Positions 22,841-34,776 of a stretch of 64,000 bases of DNA are shown here, one piece after another. A program made the translations under genes and the position numbers. The notes under the pieces are model-generated. The model saw only the letters and a list, made by a program, of their open reading frames with translations. It did not search any database and was not told the DNA's origin. The stretch is from Loxodes magnus (taxonomy: Eukaryota; Ciliophora; Karyorelictea; Loxodida; Loxodidae). How positions within the stretch are numbered: the first letter of the stretch is position 1; each line of letters begins with the position of its first letter. The DNA lies in the NCBI GenBank assembly GCA_946699065.1, contig CAMPDV010000294.1, positions 310,001 through 374,000 of the forward strand, given 5' to 3'.

Positions 22841-23803
22841 TAACAGTTACTTTTTGGAACATATTTTGTTCAATGGGTTTTTGATTATAGCATTTTTTTC
22901 TTCTATAATGCTAAACTTTAGTTTTTTCCATAAATCTAAGTTAATTAAGTCATTTTATCTCAGCTTTTATTCATTTAAATGATCTTTTATTTTTCTATCA
23001 GTTACTATCTATCTCAGGTGCAATTTAAATAATTATTTAAGCAATTTTTATTCTTTAGAATTAAATATTGTGTACCAATCTTTATAATTTCTTATCTTTT
23101 ATTTAGCATTCTTTATGTATCTTATTTATATTTATATATCTTTTATTTCAACGTGTTGTTTCTTATTACATATTTTACTATTTTTTTTAATTTTTCAACC
23201 CAATTGATTATTAATTTTATTCGCTTTTTTATCTTCTTCATAGTATCGTGTCTATTTTTTGATAGTTTATACATTATCATATTGCCAAATTACTTAACTT
23301 TACACATATGTAAAACTTTTTGTTTGGTTTTTCTGAAGGCTTTTAGCTACTTTTCTGTTGGATCTAACCTTTTGTTTATACCAAAGTGAATTAGGTAGTT
23401 ATAATTATTGTAGTATTAATTTATATTTATCTTCTTGTTAAAATATAAAAAGTTTCATATTATTATTTATATACTAAGAATTTATTAATTTATTCTTAAT
23501 CAAAGAAAACAGTTAGAATAAGTCCAGTTGCTATTATTCGTACTTAATCTATATATTATCCAAATTCTCTCTAACAGTACTCAAGAGTTCCATTAATGCA
23601 AACATTATTTTATTTTTTCTATGCTTGAGTTGTAACGTTTAAAATGTCTCTCTATAATCGATAGATTATTCCTATTTCTTAGACGAAATTTTCTATTTTA
23701 TTCTCTTTATTTTCTTCAAAAAATTGCTCATTTAAAATATTTTATTTTCTGTTAATTTTATTAGTTTATCTTATTTTTCTTGCTTTTTCTCAACATTAGA
23801 CAT
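22841..23803 (-). pseudogene. Coiled-coil/pentapeptide/WD40 gene, unit 1, truncated after the N-terminal domain
   Basis: ATG at complement 23801-23803 (MSNVEKKQEKQDK) begins about 320 codons in one frame with a single TGA (23195, NNQLG-TGA-KIKK). The protein is Lys/Gln-rich and probably coiled coil, with stretches such as RKNKIMFALMELLSTVREN and KDWYTIFNSKEQKLLKQLF. It breaks off near NPLNKICSKK at about 22,845, exactly where array homology ends, so the pentapeptide and WD40 parts present in units 2 and 3 are missing. The N-terminal part here is the best preserved of all copies; the frames at 37.3 and 50.7 kb are shifted. Confidence 0.62.
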
Positions 23804-24423
23804 CCCTTCTAAAAGCCTTATTTGGATGTAACTGAGTATAGTTTAATGGTATATCATATTAATCTCGAAAATTTATTATGTTTGAGTTTTTATCGAGAAC
23901 ATATGCGTTATAATGGTTTGATTTCATTATTGGCTTTAGAAGATACATTTTTAATTATATATGGTAGTTAGTTTAAATAATATAAAGGAAATAATGTATT
24001 CTAAATTAGAAGATGTTGAATTAATGATAGTAGCTATGACTTAATTAGTATTTAGATATAGGTATAGCTTAATTATTATTTTATTATAGTTTTGATTTGA
24101 TTAGATAAATAATAGAGTAATCTAAGTAGTACTTTTATAATTTTAATATAAGGATGTATTTAAAGATAGTTCTTTTTACTATGTTGAATATGTTTTGGTA
24201 TGTTATAAGTTGTATGTTTGTATATGAATAATGATAATATTTGAATAATAGATTTTTAAAAATGCAAAGATAAAATTTAATTCTTTATTCATATCCTATT
24301 ATTAAAGTATTTAGTAGATTAACCATTTTAATAAGTAGTATCCTAATTATATATCTTTAAACTACTTCTTTACATATGAAACTATATTAATTATAAATAA
24401 TATAGATATTATTATTATGTTTA

Positions 24424-25818
24424 TCAGTTATGACTTCTAATACTTCTATAACTCAATTTTTCTAAATCAATCCTCATTATTGAAACTCTTCCCTATTCTT
24501 CAGCAAAAACATATCCATAGTTATTTCTTATTTTCATCTCCGTTAAAGCTACAACATCTTTAAAAATTTAACTTTATTGCCATTATTCTTTGCTTCTTTT
24601 ATATATTCTTCTTGAATATTCTTTAGTAGAATAATTTTTTAAACCTCCAAATATGATAAAAGGCTCTAAAGAAACTATAGGATAAGCAACAGCTTCAGGA
24701 AGACTCAAACTTTACTTACTCCATCTATCATTCTATATGTTATATTTTCATATATCTTTTAAAGATTATACTTTCTAATTTGTACCTCCAAAAGAGTAAA
24801 TATTTTATTCATCTTTATCTACTACTAAAGTTTAACTTGCTATTTAAAATGGAAATTAAGAGCAGTTTTATCATTTACTTTAGTTTGCTATCTTTAACTT
24901 TTCTACTGATTATAATATTTGATTATTATTAGTAATTCCTCCAACCACATAAAGATACTTTTAAGCAGTTGCTATTCCAAAACCACTTCTTTCCTCATTT
25001 AGATCACTAATTTTTATATTATTACCTTTATAATCGAATTATCAAGTTTCTTTTATTGTTTTATTTTAATTTAAGTTATATCCCCCAATTAAATATAACT
25101 TATTTTAATATTCTATACTTCTATTGTAAATAGGAATTGTAATTAAAACTTAGACTTATCGTAATTACTCTGTTTAAATATTAAATAAACTTAATTTTTA
25201 AATCCATTAATCGAAATAGTGAATATAGTTAGATTATATAAAGTGGTAGCTTAGTTTATGTTAATTAGTCTAAATCTGATTTGGTTACTTAGTATTGTAT
25301 TATAGTTTTTATCTTATTAGATTGTAAGTTAATTTAGAGTTTAGTATTGTAGGTGGTTATGAGTTATATTAGAGTATAGTTGGTTTTAGTGATTAGTAGA
25401 ATTAGATAATATTTGAGTGTTATTTTTGGTAGATAAATGTTGGTTAATGATTGATGATGATATTAGTTAGTGGTATTATGAGAGTATTACTAATGTTTGA
25501 TTATTTGGTTGTAATGGTTTTAGATTTTTCCATAATTTACCTCCTTATCTCTTTTAATTTCTATCTAGCATCTTAAATCTTTTATATGTATTATTAGTTT
25601 TAAAATATCACTCTTATTAAATCACTTTCTTAAGGTAAATCATCAAATCTAAAATGGAATCCTTTTTAACAAATAGGACATTACATTATGCCTTATAATC
25701 AGTACTGAGTATTCAAACACAAACCACAGTAAATATGTCCACAAGGTAAGACAGTTGGAAGAGCATTAGTTAAGTTGTAATCTTCTAAGCAGATTAAGCA
25801 TTTTGGTAACGCTTAAAT
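24424..25818 (-). CDS. RING-finger / Kelch-repeat protein, copy 2
   Basis: Same 1,395-nt frame and domain order as copy 1: RING at residues 7-50, Gln/Asn-rich linker, Kelch propeller. Kelch motifs are clear here: LYLIGGY, LYVVGGI, IYSFGGT, then KDI-TGA-KYNIQNDRW and IIFGGL. In-frame TGA lies at codons 40, 259, 316 and 357. At codon 204 the other copies have TGA; here TAA-TGG is found across codons 204-205. The start codon position is ATT instead of ATG (25816-25818), the only obvious start loss among the four, so this copy may be silent or use another start. Downstream on the same strand lies the truncated coiled-coil gene. Confidence 0.68.
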
Positions 25819-26049
25819 TTTTATTATTATTTAGACTACAAAAGCTATAAAGCTAATTTATAACAGTTACCATCAAAAATACAGTCAATAGTATCTAAAA
25901 CTACATTATTACTTTATTTAGTATCTAATTATATATTTTGGTATAAGTATAAAATAAATAAATGTATATAAGTAAATTAGATGATTAATGCAAGCAACAT
26001 ATATAACATAAAATAATTTATTAAAGTGACTTCACCTTTATTTGGTTTG

Positions 26050-26843
26050 TCACTAATTAGTTTATGAGTTTTAAGATGTAAATGAATCGTTCAGGTCTTT
26101 TTCAGAGCTTGCTTCTTCTATTGCATATCGTGTTGTACAGATTTAACCTTTCTTGATCTTAGGAATTTTTCTTCAATCTCAATTAGGTCCCAATATCTTC
26201 CTCGTCCTTCTTTTTTGAGCATTTACTATATCCAATAGTAATTTATCTCCACTGTATAATTTTTTCTTGTAAAGTTTTCCTTCTGGAGAACAGTATAAAT
26301 TTGTCATATTATTTCATATCTTTCAATTATTAGATTCTTGCTTCTTCTGAAAATACCAGCATCTTCTAAAGATGTGTCCAACCTTTTAGCAATAAAAACA
26401 TCTTGATTTACAATATTTCGAGTTATGTCCTATTTTTAAGCATTTTTAGTATTTTTAGCATTTTTAGCATTTTTAGCATTTTTAAAAAATTGACAATTTT
26501 TTTCCGATCCGAAAAAGAAATTAAATTTTGTTCTTCTATTACCATAGGATCATTATTAAGATTAGAATTGTATGGTTTATTAATTTCTACTATTTTTTGC
26601 TCCGTTTTTTCCAGTTTTTAATTACCTTGCAACATCAAGGGTTTAGTGCTTATTTCCGTTTTTAACCATTAATTTTCGTTTTATAATTATTGCACAGTAA
26701 AAGTTAGAGAATCTAATCGTTAAATAAAGTCTAGAAGTGATTGTTGGATTTTTTTGTTTTCCGCTCTAGAGAGTATATTCGATTAGAGAGTTTGATTACT
26801 GGATTTGGTGTTAGTTTTTGGTTGATTATTTGTTAGGAGGCAT
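26050..26843 (-). pseudogene. Zinc-knuckle ORF1, copy D (unit 1)
   Basis: ATG at complement 26841-26843 (MPPNKQSTKN). A Gln/Asn-rich N-terminus is followed, after frame changes, by two adjacent CCHC knuckles: KCLKIGHNSKYC preceded by a KCQ repeat, then CFYCQKVGHIFRRC. The C-terminal part reads NLYCSPEGKLYKKKLYSGDK and RYAIEEASSEKDLNDSF. It resembles ORF1-B (KI-TGA-NNM here aligns with KIWNDL there, again TGA on Trp). A 9-bp repeat (AAATGCTAA, encoding Lys-Cys-Gln) at the first knuckle differs in copy number from the unit-2 copy and breaks its Cys spacing or frame. It is a decayed RNA-binding protein of a LINE. Confidence 0.62.
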
Positions 26844-27851
26844 TTGATTTATATAATATTTTGAATGAAAATAAAGTAAATTTAAGGTTTATTAATAGTT
26901 TGATATAGTTGTATTTTACTTAATTTAAATATATAATATTATTTATATATAATATTTATTTATACTTTAGTAGCTTAAGTTATTTATAAACAGCTTATTT
27001 ATATAACTATGCTTAATAATTTTTAGTACTTAGAGAAATATATTTAAAGATAATCTAAATTTATATAAAATAATAATTTTAACTTAGATAAATAAATAAA
27101 ATATCTAATTTGTAATAAAAGAAAAGTAATAAAAGAGAAATATATAATATGAGATAAGAATTAATAAAATAATTATATAAATATACAGATATAAAATATA
27201 TATGCTTTTAGTAAATACAAGTATTAGTAATAGATTTATAAATTATTATAAAATAATATCATCTAAACCTAAAATAATTAAACAATAAACTGCAGAAATA
27301 TTTTAGTTAATTAAAAGAGTTAAAAAAGGAAAGTAAAATGATTATAATATTTAAATTTTGTCAAGTTAGATTTAATTTTTAAACTAAAGGTAAAAATGCA
27401 TTTTTTAAGACCCTTTCTGTCTAAATTAATTTATAAAAAGTTAAAAATATAAAAGGCAACAATATTTATAATTTAAAAATAAAACAAATAAAAAGAAACC
27501 ATTAATTAAAATAAATAAGATAGTTATAAATTTGTATTTATGTTATTTTTACATATAACATAAATAAAAAATATATAGATTAATATAAAATTCATTAAAT
27601 TAAACTAAAATTTCTTAATCAGTTACATATTTATAAGATTTTAGTTGGCCATTAATATTTCGATAGTATAATTTCTTTTTTAAAATTTTCTAATATGATG
27701 TATATTACAAGAAATGAAACAATAGATAATAAAAAATTTTAAATAAAATTGAAATTGATATACAATAAAATTAATAAAAATATTTTATAGATATTTATTA
27801 AGTTAAATAGATATCCTTTTATTAAATTTAATAGCTTCAAATTATATTTAA
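26844..27851. other. AT-rich spacer, nothing recognised
   Basis: Extremely A+T-rich, nearly identical to 41,160-42,167 of unit 2. No coding frame is supported. Confidence 0.45.
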
Positions 27852-27865
27852 ATTAATTATATAAT

Positions 27866-28699
27866 ATATAAAAAATGGCAGAAGGTCTCAGGAAGGGTTT
27901 TTTTCCAGCTCCATAGAAAAAGGAAAAAAAAACCAGAGACTTCTAATTCTTCTCCTACCACGTCTTCTTTAATAATATAATAATTTTCTTAGGCACTTTA
28001 ACCCCCAAATTTAGAAAAATAAAGATAATCTTAAATTGAATAAGAAATTAAATCAACAGAAACTGACTAAAGCAAGCGAGACTTTTTACTCCCATAGCCA
28101 CGATCAAGCAACTACATGAAAAGTGGTAACTAAAAAATAATGTAGAAATAGAAAAATGATGAATAGCTAATAATAGAATAACTTGTGAAATCTATCCGTA
28201 ACCTATAAGAAGAAGTTTAAATATTAAAGAAAGAAAACCAAAAATTACTATAGAAAAGTTAAAACAATGAAGAAAGATTAATGAAACAGGAAATCGAAGT
28301 GAAACTTTTGGGAGAAAAAAGAATTTAACCTTAAACTTTAGCTGAAAATAAAATGGAACTAGAATACTCAAAACCCTTAGAGATAACTCCTCCCAGAAGG
28401 ATCGTCAAGCTGTGCTACCTATGCAAATCAAAATTCCACACATACAAGAGATGCAAGATATATTTGGATAAACAGAGAAGAAACAGTGAAGAGATTTGGA
28501 GAGAACTTTCAAGAATTTATGTAGACAAGGATGGAAGAATATTTAGAAGGAGGCTTTTTCAAGGGAGTGCCAGAACTCCAAAAAAACTGGGAGTCCCGAA
28601 CTTTTATTTTAAACCTCAAGGAACGAACTCTGGAGGTATGTATTGAAGGGGTTTAAAATCCCCGGAGATACGAACACTTTAATTTAATATAATATTATT
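27866..28699 (+). mobile_element. ORF1-only retroposon, copy X
   Basis: An 834-bp insertion between exact 14-bp duplications ATTAATTATATAAT (27852-27865 and 28700-28713). The unoccupied site is visible in unit 2 at 42168-42181, where the flanks are continuous. The insert starts 9 nt before ATG and ends with ACACTTTAATTTAATATAAT and an ATT-rich tail. It contains only the zinc-knuckle gene. The twin at 37,578-38,405 lies in a different target. Confidence 0.88.
27875..28646 (+). pseudogene. Zinc-knuckle ORF1 protein, copy C-X (one frameshift)
   Basis: Opens MAEGLRKGFFPAP, then is shifted by one extra nucleotide in an A run near 27,920. After that the frame is continuous to TGA 28644. Order: Ser/Thr-rich segment, long coiled coil (RNLQEEVQILKKENQKLLQK), CCHC knuckle CYLCKSKFHTYKRC (about 28,410-28,450), and a basic tail ending GTNSGGMY. 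With the shift repaired the length is 257 codons. Expected role: nucleic-acid-binding ORF1 protein of a LINE, or a mobile gene of its own. A GGGG-TTTAAAA-TCCCC hairpin follows the stop. The sister copy at 37,634 lacks this error but has a different one-base loss. Confidence 0.75.
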
Positions 28700-28719
28700 A
28701 TTAATTATATAATTAATTT

Positions 28720-29440
28720 CTTAACTTAACTAAAAATATCTTGGTTAATAGGTACTCTTTCTTATTAATTTTCCCTGTTTAAACAAAGTTTCTCCTCTCA
28801 CGAATATAGCTCATCTTAACCAATAAAATGTCGGGTTTCGACATTCTTAATGGTAACTTCCTCGCCATCAGATTCAATACATTAATTTTACTAATTGAGT
28901 TCTTCTTGGATTTATTTTAGTTTATCATTCATTAATTTTATTTTATTCTTTAGAACTTTAATTTATTTTTTCGGTTCTTCTATTTCCTCTTTCATTATCT
29001 ATATTTGATTCTGTCAGTTCTGTTACACTAATGATATCTTACTCCTGTAAATTCTAATAGAATTGTACCAAAGCTTGTTGTATTTTACTAGGTATTTTTA
29101 ATGTGCTTCTTCAGAGTTAGTTTATACTTTTTGTATTGTTATTATATGAGAGCAGTTTCGCTGCTACATCAACTAAATTTTATTCTTTTTTGGAGAATTA
29201 TTGTTTCCTCAATTTTCTATAGGTATTGATATTCTTACTCGCTTAAATCCAATTTATTCAATTACTTTTTCTATCTTTTTTCTAATTCATCAGTTTCTAA
29301 TCAATTTTTTATAGATTTCTAATTTCTTTCTTGTAAGGCCTTCATTTAATCTCTATCTTTTGTAGATATATTTCTAACCGTTATAAAGTTAGCTTGAATC
29401 AGGAGCTTTTTATTTTGATTAGATGATTCCAAAAAGCGTA
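28720..29440 (-). pseudogene. Coiled-coil ORF remnant (unit 1)
   Basis: Minus-strand coding remnant, Lys/Glu/Gln-rich: DRDQMKALQERNQKSIKN-TGA-LE near the start and KLDLSEQEYQYLQKIEETI, then after shifts KLMNDKLKQIQEELN and IESDGEEVTIKNVETRHF near the end. TGA falls at plausible Trp in SIKN-TGA-LETDE. Probably a coiled-coil ORF1-type protein without a recognisable knuckle. A small perfect stem AATGTCG/CGACATT lies at 28827-28845 and is kept in unit 2 with a loop change only. Confidence 0.5.
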
Positions 29441-30859
29441 GGTTGATTCCAGAATAATATAAATGGTTTTATCGGTCACTTGATAAGATGAAAAGATGGT
29501 TTTCTTTTACTTTTGATATTAATATTGGTTAAATGTTCTGATATTTGTTCTAGTATTTAGTCTTAAGCCTTATATTAGTTAATAAGGTGTTTATGTAAAA
29601 TATATAAGATGGAGAGTAATAGGGTATAGTTTCTAGACTATGATATGTATAATAAAAATGAGTAAATATCTAGTTTAAATAATAGTAAATTTAGTAATTT
29701 AGATATATAATGATTTTAGTTAATATTTATACAACTAAATATAAAACTTACATTTAAATTAGCTTATAAACAAATACAAGATATATAAACATTATTATTA
29801 ATAGATCTCATATTTTAAAATTAATAAATCATCATCCACAATTTATAAGAAAACCTTAAATTACTTTAATTCTAAAAATTTAATAACTTTATAAATAATA
29901 TTAAATAGAATTAAATAATAAACCAATCATTTTAAGACTATTCATCTTTATTCTTATATCTTTATAATCTTCTTTTTATTTCTACTTTACATTTCTTATT
30001 TAAAACTACTTTAATCCAACACATTTCACTCCAAAGTCAACCAAATTCTATATTCTATTATTTTTATATCATCATTACTATTCAAACAGTGCTATTCTAA
30101 AATTAAAAATCAATGATTGTAAGTCCAATTTATTTTTTCATGTTAATATATAAAAGTAAGAAGAATATATTCTTATGAAAGCGCTCTTTAGACTAAAATT
30201 TATTAAAACAATTTTATTAAACAAATCAATTCATTATATCTTTTTAACACCCCGTTGCTAATTAAAAAACATTACTAGAAAGCTTAAATTTTAAATTAAT
30301 AAGATAAAAAGTAAAATTTAATGCTTTAATTTAAAATTTATTTTGTTTAATTATTAATTAACTTAAATCAACTGAAAAACTAGTTTACAAGTTTACTTTA
30401 AGCTATTTAATAATCTTATATCAATGTAAATCAATTTACCTATTTCTTAATATTTTTTAAATTTAACTGATAATATGAAAATTTTAAAAATGATTAATAA
30501 ATAAAATTTATAAAGTGATTTAGAAAGCAATTTAATAATATAATTTAAAATTAACACAAAGTTTAGAAATGGGAAAAGCTAACTATAGCAACTGTTTAAG
30601 CATTTATTTTTGCTAAATTTATTTTCTCTCGTTACCTTTTATATTATCATTTTTTATTAATTTGATAAACTATAACTATTTAAACTACTTTTCCTATAAA
30701 AAACATTAGATTAAATGAGTAGTTCTTTATTCAATTATTCAATCTTATTTTATAGAAATAAATTATGCTTCTTTTTAATTATTATCTGCTTTATTTTTAT
30801 AGTTTAATAAAATAATCTGCCACAGATTAAATCAGGATTTTCAAGGCTCAAATAAGGAG
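29441..30859. other. AT-rich spacer, nothing recognised
   Basis: Shared with unit 2 (42,916-44,200) apart from one ~95-bp deletion there. No frame or motif is supported. Confidence 0.4.
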
Positions 30860-31430
30860 TTATCAATATCTAGAGAGGCTAGGACTAACAAGGGGTATAA
30901 AAAAGATCACCTAACCGAATTAAGACAACTATTATTGAAGAGAAGTCTAGGAGTTAGTCTAAATATATAATTAATTCACAGTCTCTGATTTCATTACAAA
31001 ATAGTAAATAAGCTATTATTAGCTGATTAAAAGTGTCTTTAAATTTATTGAAACTTTCTTTAATTTTTCTCGACTCAATTTTGATTAAATCTTAAGACAT
31101 TCCGTTTTATCCAAATGGGAATTTTTATGCGATCTTTAATCTTGGATTTTTTAAAAACAAGCAATTATCTTAAATAGGTATTAATTTTAGAAAACTGTAA
31201 GTTTCCTCAAGACTTAACATCATCATCTTTAATATTTGCCTTATTATACGATATGTGAAGTAAGGAGATTTGAATCAAGAGCCAGGAATCATAGAATATT
31301 AGCAAGCTGTCAGTCAAGCTTTAAAACAAGCGATAAATATTAATAAGTTAAGTCTATCCTCTAGAGACCGTCGATCCTTATCTACAGTGACTAGCTGAAA
31401 GACCAAACTGACAGTAGCCATAAATCAAAT
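30860..31430. repeat. Structured non-coding repeat, unit 1
   Basis: GC-richer than its surroundings and present again at 44,215-44,800 and, for its first part, at 63,490-63,660. Distant base-pairing is possible: GACTAAC near 30,886 with GTTAGTC near 30,953, and CTGTCAGT near 31,307 with ACTGACAG near 31,408. The latter pair, opening GTCAGTCAA and closing ACTGAC, resembles the larger stem in the LINE-B 3' region at 31,841-31,994, so it may be a relative of that module. Confidence 0.5.
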
Positions 31431-31608
31431 TTAAATTATTAAATTAAATATAATATAAATAAAAAAATTGATTAAATATACAAAATTATGAACAAAAAGG
31501 GATTAAAAAAATAGAATATTTTCATAAAAATCTATTCATTATAAAATATATATAACAGTAAAAAAAATGTAATTTTGATATAAATAATAAATAAATAAAA
31601 ATTATTAT

Positions 31609-32005
31609 AGAGCGCATAGCACCTCATTGGTGTGCAGCTCTTTCAATATTAATATTTAATATTAAGAAAATGTTCTCATGTTTCTTGTTAAAATTCTAGA
31701 GGTCCGATGAGTCATGTCAGCTTCTCCAAATGGGGAATCTTCTTATTAAAAATTATTCTTAAATCTTGAGTCAAATGCTTCAGTCTTCTTGAATAAAGTC
31801 TAAATAAGAGATAGTTATTAAGTCGGTAATTAGAAAGTCCGTCAGTCAAACTTTCATACTGCTAGAGAGAACCCTCGGGGTAAGTTAGGTATGTCTTAAC
31901 GAAGCTTATGCACCCTTCCCCGTGGTGGCATCTAGTACGAGATTACTCGCAATGCAGTATACACTGCACCAGATTACCTACTAGTTTGGCTGACGCGACC
32001 GACAT
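31609..32005 (-). ncRNA. Structured 3' UTR of LINE-B, copy 1
   Basis: The terminal stem-loop 31609-31641 pairs AGAGC with GCTCT around a GCAC/GGTG inner helix; LINE-C ends with the same hairpin at 57,352. Further in, GTCAGTCAAACT (31841-31852) pairs with AGTTTGGCTGAC (31983-31994) over 12 bp, enclosing TGCAGT-ATAC-ACTGCA (31953-31968), CGAG-ATTA-CTCG and a CGGGG/CCCCG helix. Unit 2 changes within these stems keep pairing through G-U. Likely the RT-recognition or self-folding part of the element RNA. It is a folded element of unknown class, not an identified Rfam family. Confidence 0.6.
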
Positions 32006-33409
32006 CCATTTTATATATAATATATAATAATAATAAACTATAAGAGTTTCAATATTTTAAATATTGAGACATAAATGTATAATTATTGGTAAATAACCTG
32101 CAAATTATGTTAAATTTAAAACTTTTTGCGTTTTCAATCAGGGCTCTGTTTCACTCTCATTTTGATAAAGATTCATTTAATTCATTAAATCTACTTATTA
32201 TATTCTTTTAATAAATCTACTTCTTCACTCTATTCTTTAAAAATATTTAATCTTCTTCTTAATAATTATTGATGGAATATTTTCATGTATTTATCTACTT
32301 TAATCATCTTATTTTTTGTAAATTATTGACTAATATAGTTTTAGTCATATAAATTAATCTTCTTTAATCTTTTCCAGTAATTATTTTGTGTTTGTTAAAA
32401 TTCTTAAAAATGTCTGAATAAAGATTACATTGGAAATTGTGCTCAAATGTATCAAGATCCTATCTGCATAAATAAAGTTAGTTTAATTATGTTTCGATAT
32501 ATCGTTGATTCAGTTCTTATTAAAAATTATAAGTTTAAGTTCTTAGTTTATAGATTGAAATAGTTTCTTGGATTAGATGTCTATTGTATTTGGTGTATGC
32601 TATTAAAGAGAAAACATTATAATTACTTTCTATTTAATCAATGAATCTTTTTGCAGTTTACATTACTGCATTCCTTTAATGACATTCTTAGAAGAATTTT
32701 TAGATTTAAATATTGAGATGCTTATTAAACTCTTTGAAATAATAAGTTCTTTAAATATCTAAATCATATTTTTAAATGCTTTTATCTACATATTTCTTGT
32801 AGGGAAGGTTAAATTTATTGCACTTTTTAAGTAAAAAGGCTATATCTGAGTTAGTATTTTCCTAGCTGAATCAAGTTAATTTTCAGTAAAGACGTATAAA
32901 TTTTTTATATCGAAGAGTGGATAAATGAAAGTCAATTTAAATCAATAAAACAAGATTCAATAAAGGAAGATTAAGAATATTTGAAAGCTAATCTTGATAT
33001 AAATCTTCGTGATCTAGTAATTTTACTAGGCATTCCTTTAATTCCTGAAATTACTACTTAAGGAGTTTATTGCTTCCATATTCTACTTTGGGCAAAATGA
33101 AAGCTCTACAAAGGTTTTTATAACTAATTAGAGATAAATGCCATATTTGGAAAGTACAGTAGTCGTTTTCAAAATTGGTCTCCTGTATACAGAAACCTTT
33201 TCTTCACAATGCTTTTTATAATTTTACTTGTTACCCAATTTTTAACCTAGATAAGAGATTAAATGTTTCTATGTGATTGGAATTCCATTAATGTTTAAGT
33301 TAATTTCAGTTTCTTTCTCTTTTTTCTCAGAAATTTAACTGTTTCACATTTCTTTGCATTTATATTTTAAATCTTACTCAAGTAAAAATTTAATAGTTTC
33401 TGGGCATTT

Positions 33410-33760
33410 TTTAGGAATCTGCAAATTAAATTAAATCATCAGCAAAATCACACACAACGAAAGATCTGGAACAAATATTAAATCCTAGTTTCTTTTAATT
33501 ATTTTCTAAATATCTTAATGTCATAGTATAGAATTGCAAGTACAGGACCATGATTACTTCCTTATAGAACACCATTATTAATCTTTACTGTTCTAGTAAG
33601 ATATCCATCAATAATAAACTTAATATCAATATTGTTATAAAATGATTCTAGAGCAAGATCTAAGTCTAGTCTTCTTAAATTATCAAAAAGTAATTTCCTA
33701 TGTATATTATCAAACATCTTTTCTACATCAATTAAAGTATAAATTCGTTATTTTTTCTTG
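33410..33760 (-). pseudogene. Reverse transcriptase core of LINE-B, copy 1
   Basis: Blocks A and B are in one frame (DVEKMFDN then LQGSNHGPVLA, TAA read as Gln). The FADD catalytic block (about 33,455-33,435) is in another frame, so at least one indel lies between. It is homologous block by block to LINE-A RT (DVEKMFDSIERRLLLDQL). Confidence 0.75.
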
Positions 33761-34260
33761 ATCATCTACAATTTAAATCAATGATTTATTAAACAGTTCA
33801 AAATTAGTTAAGTAGTAGAACGTTTACAGAGATATCCAAACTAAGCAGAGTATAAAATATTTCGTTCATATATATAATTATAAAGCCTTTAAGTAATTAC
33901 CCTATTATAAATTTTTAACACACACTTTAGCAAAGCAATAGGTTGCAATTACTTCAAATATTTTTACTTGCTTATTTGAAAATAGGAATATATATTAACC
34001 TTTCAAACCTCTCGGTATACTAAACGTGATAAACATATTATTTATAAAACAAGTAATTATTTTATATAATTCTTACCCTCCATATTTAATTTAAGACCAT
34101 CCTGCTTTGTTGTTTGCTAGTTAAGATATTATTTTTTAATTTAAAATTCGTAAAAAAAGATTCTCTAAAGATGACTCAATTGGTAGTTGTTGATAAAAGA
34201 GTAGTTTTTATATATTAAATTAATCTTATTATTGTATTTCTTGTTGACTAAGATTTGAAG

Positions 34261-34776
34261 GGTTATAGAGTTTTAAAGAGTTAATAAATAGTTAGTGTTA
34301 GTTTTAATTATAATTAATTTAGTTAGGAATTTTTGGGTTTCTATTTAATATAATTAAATTATGTTTTTGTATACTAATTTGATATATAATTTGATATTTT
34401 TGCTTAACTATTATTTTCTCTCAAAGCTTCTTTCTATAAAAAGTTTAAAATATTTTCTTATGAGATATATAGATATTTTTTAATATAATAAATTAATTTT
34501 ATATATTTTGCTTATGATAATTAACTAATGTCAGATTTTCTATCAAAAATTAGTTTATAAAATAAAAATAATTAAAAGCATTTCTTTTACATAAAATAGC
34601 CTTTTATTAATACATTTATTTAACTATTTTATCTTTAAGGACTCAAATATATTTTCAAAACTACAATTAAACATCTGCAATGTCTCTCTATTGCAATTCA
34701 CTCTAACTTCACATTTATTCAATTTAATTAAAAATTTGCTTGCTTTTTAACTTAACACTTAACTAATTTTCAGACT
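34261..34776. other. AT-rich spacer downstream of the WD40 pseudogene
   Basis: No feature recognised. Identical in unit 2 (47,620-48,140). Confidence 0.4.

Larger units (their letters stand above)
31595..34260 (-). mobile_element. LINE-B copy 1 (minus strand), unit 1
   Basis: Read on the minus strand: an RT region (about 34,200-32,100), then a structured 3' UTR (32,005-31,609) ending in a hairpin and a TTTA-rich microsatellite tail (31,605-31,575). This is the usual plan of a non-LTR element. RT motifs include YIPIFK...KNI-TGA-SNC, TLIDVEKMFDNIHRKLLFD, NNGVLQGSNHGPVLAILYYD and FADDLIQFADS. Frames change several times, so it is dead. No endonuclease was found, so the 5' end is missing. A near-identical copy is in unit 2 and a degenerate one lies at 59-63 kb. 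Confidence 0.75.

Noticed and set aside
26403..26621. Plus-strand ORF with an SIFSIFSIF repeat
   Set aside because: It is the antisense reading of the 9-bp repeat in the zinc-knuckle gene on the minus strand.
31690..31720. GTCCGATGAGTC, resembling a hammerhead ribozyme core
   Set aside because: The required CUGAUGA and GAAA elements with three correctly placed stems are not present.
31841..31994. 5S rRNA-like or tRNA-like gene within the structured region
   Set aside because: Short similarities (AAGTTA, GGTAATCT) do not extend into a 5S or cloverleaf fold; the position at a LINE 3' end explains the structure better.
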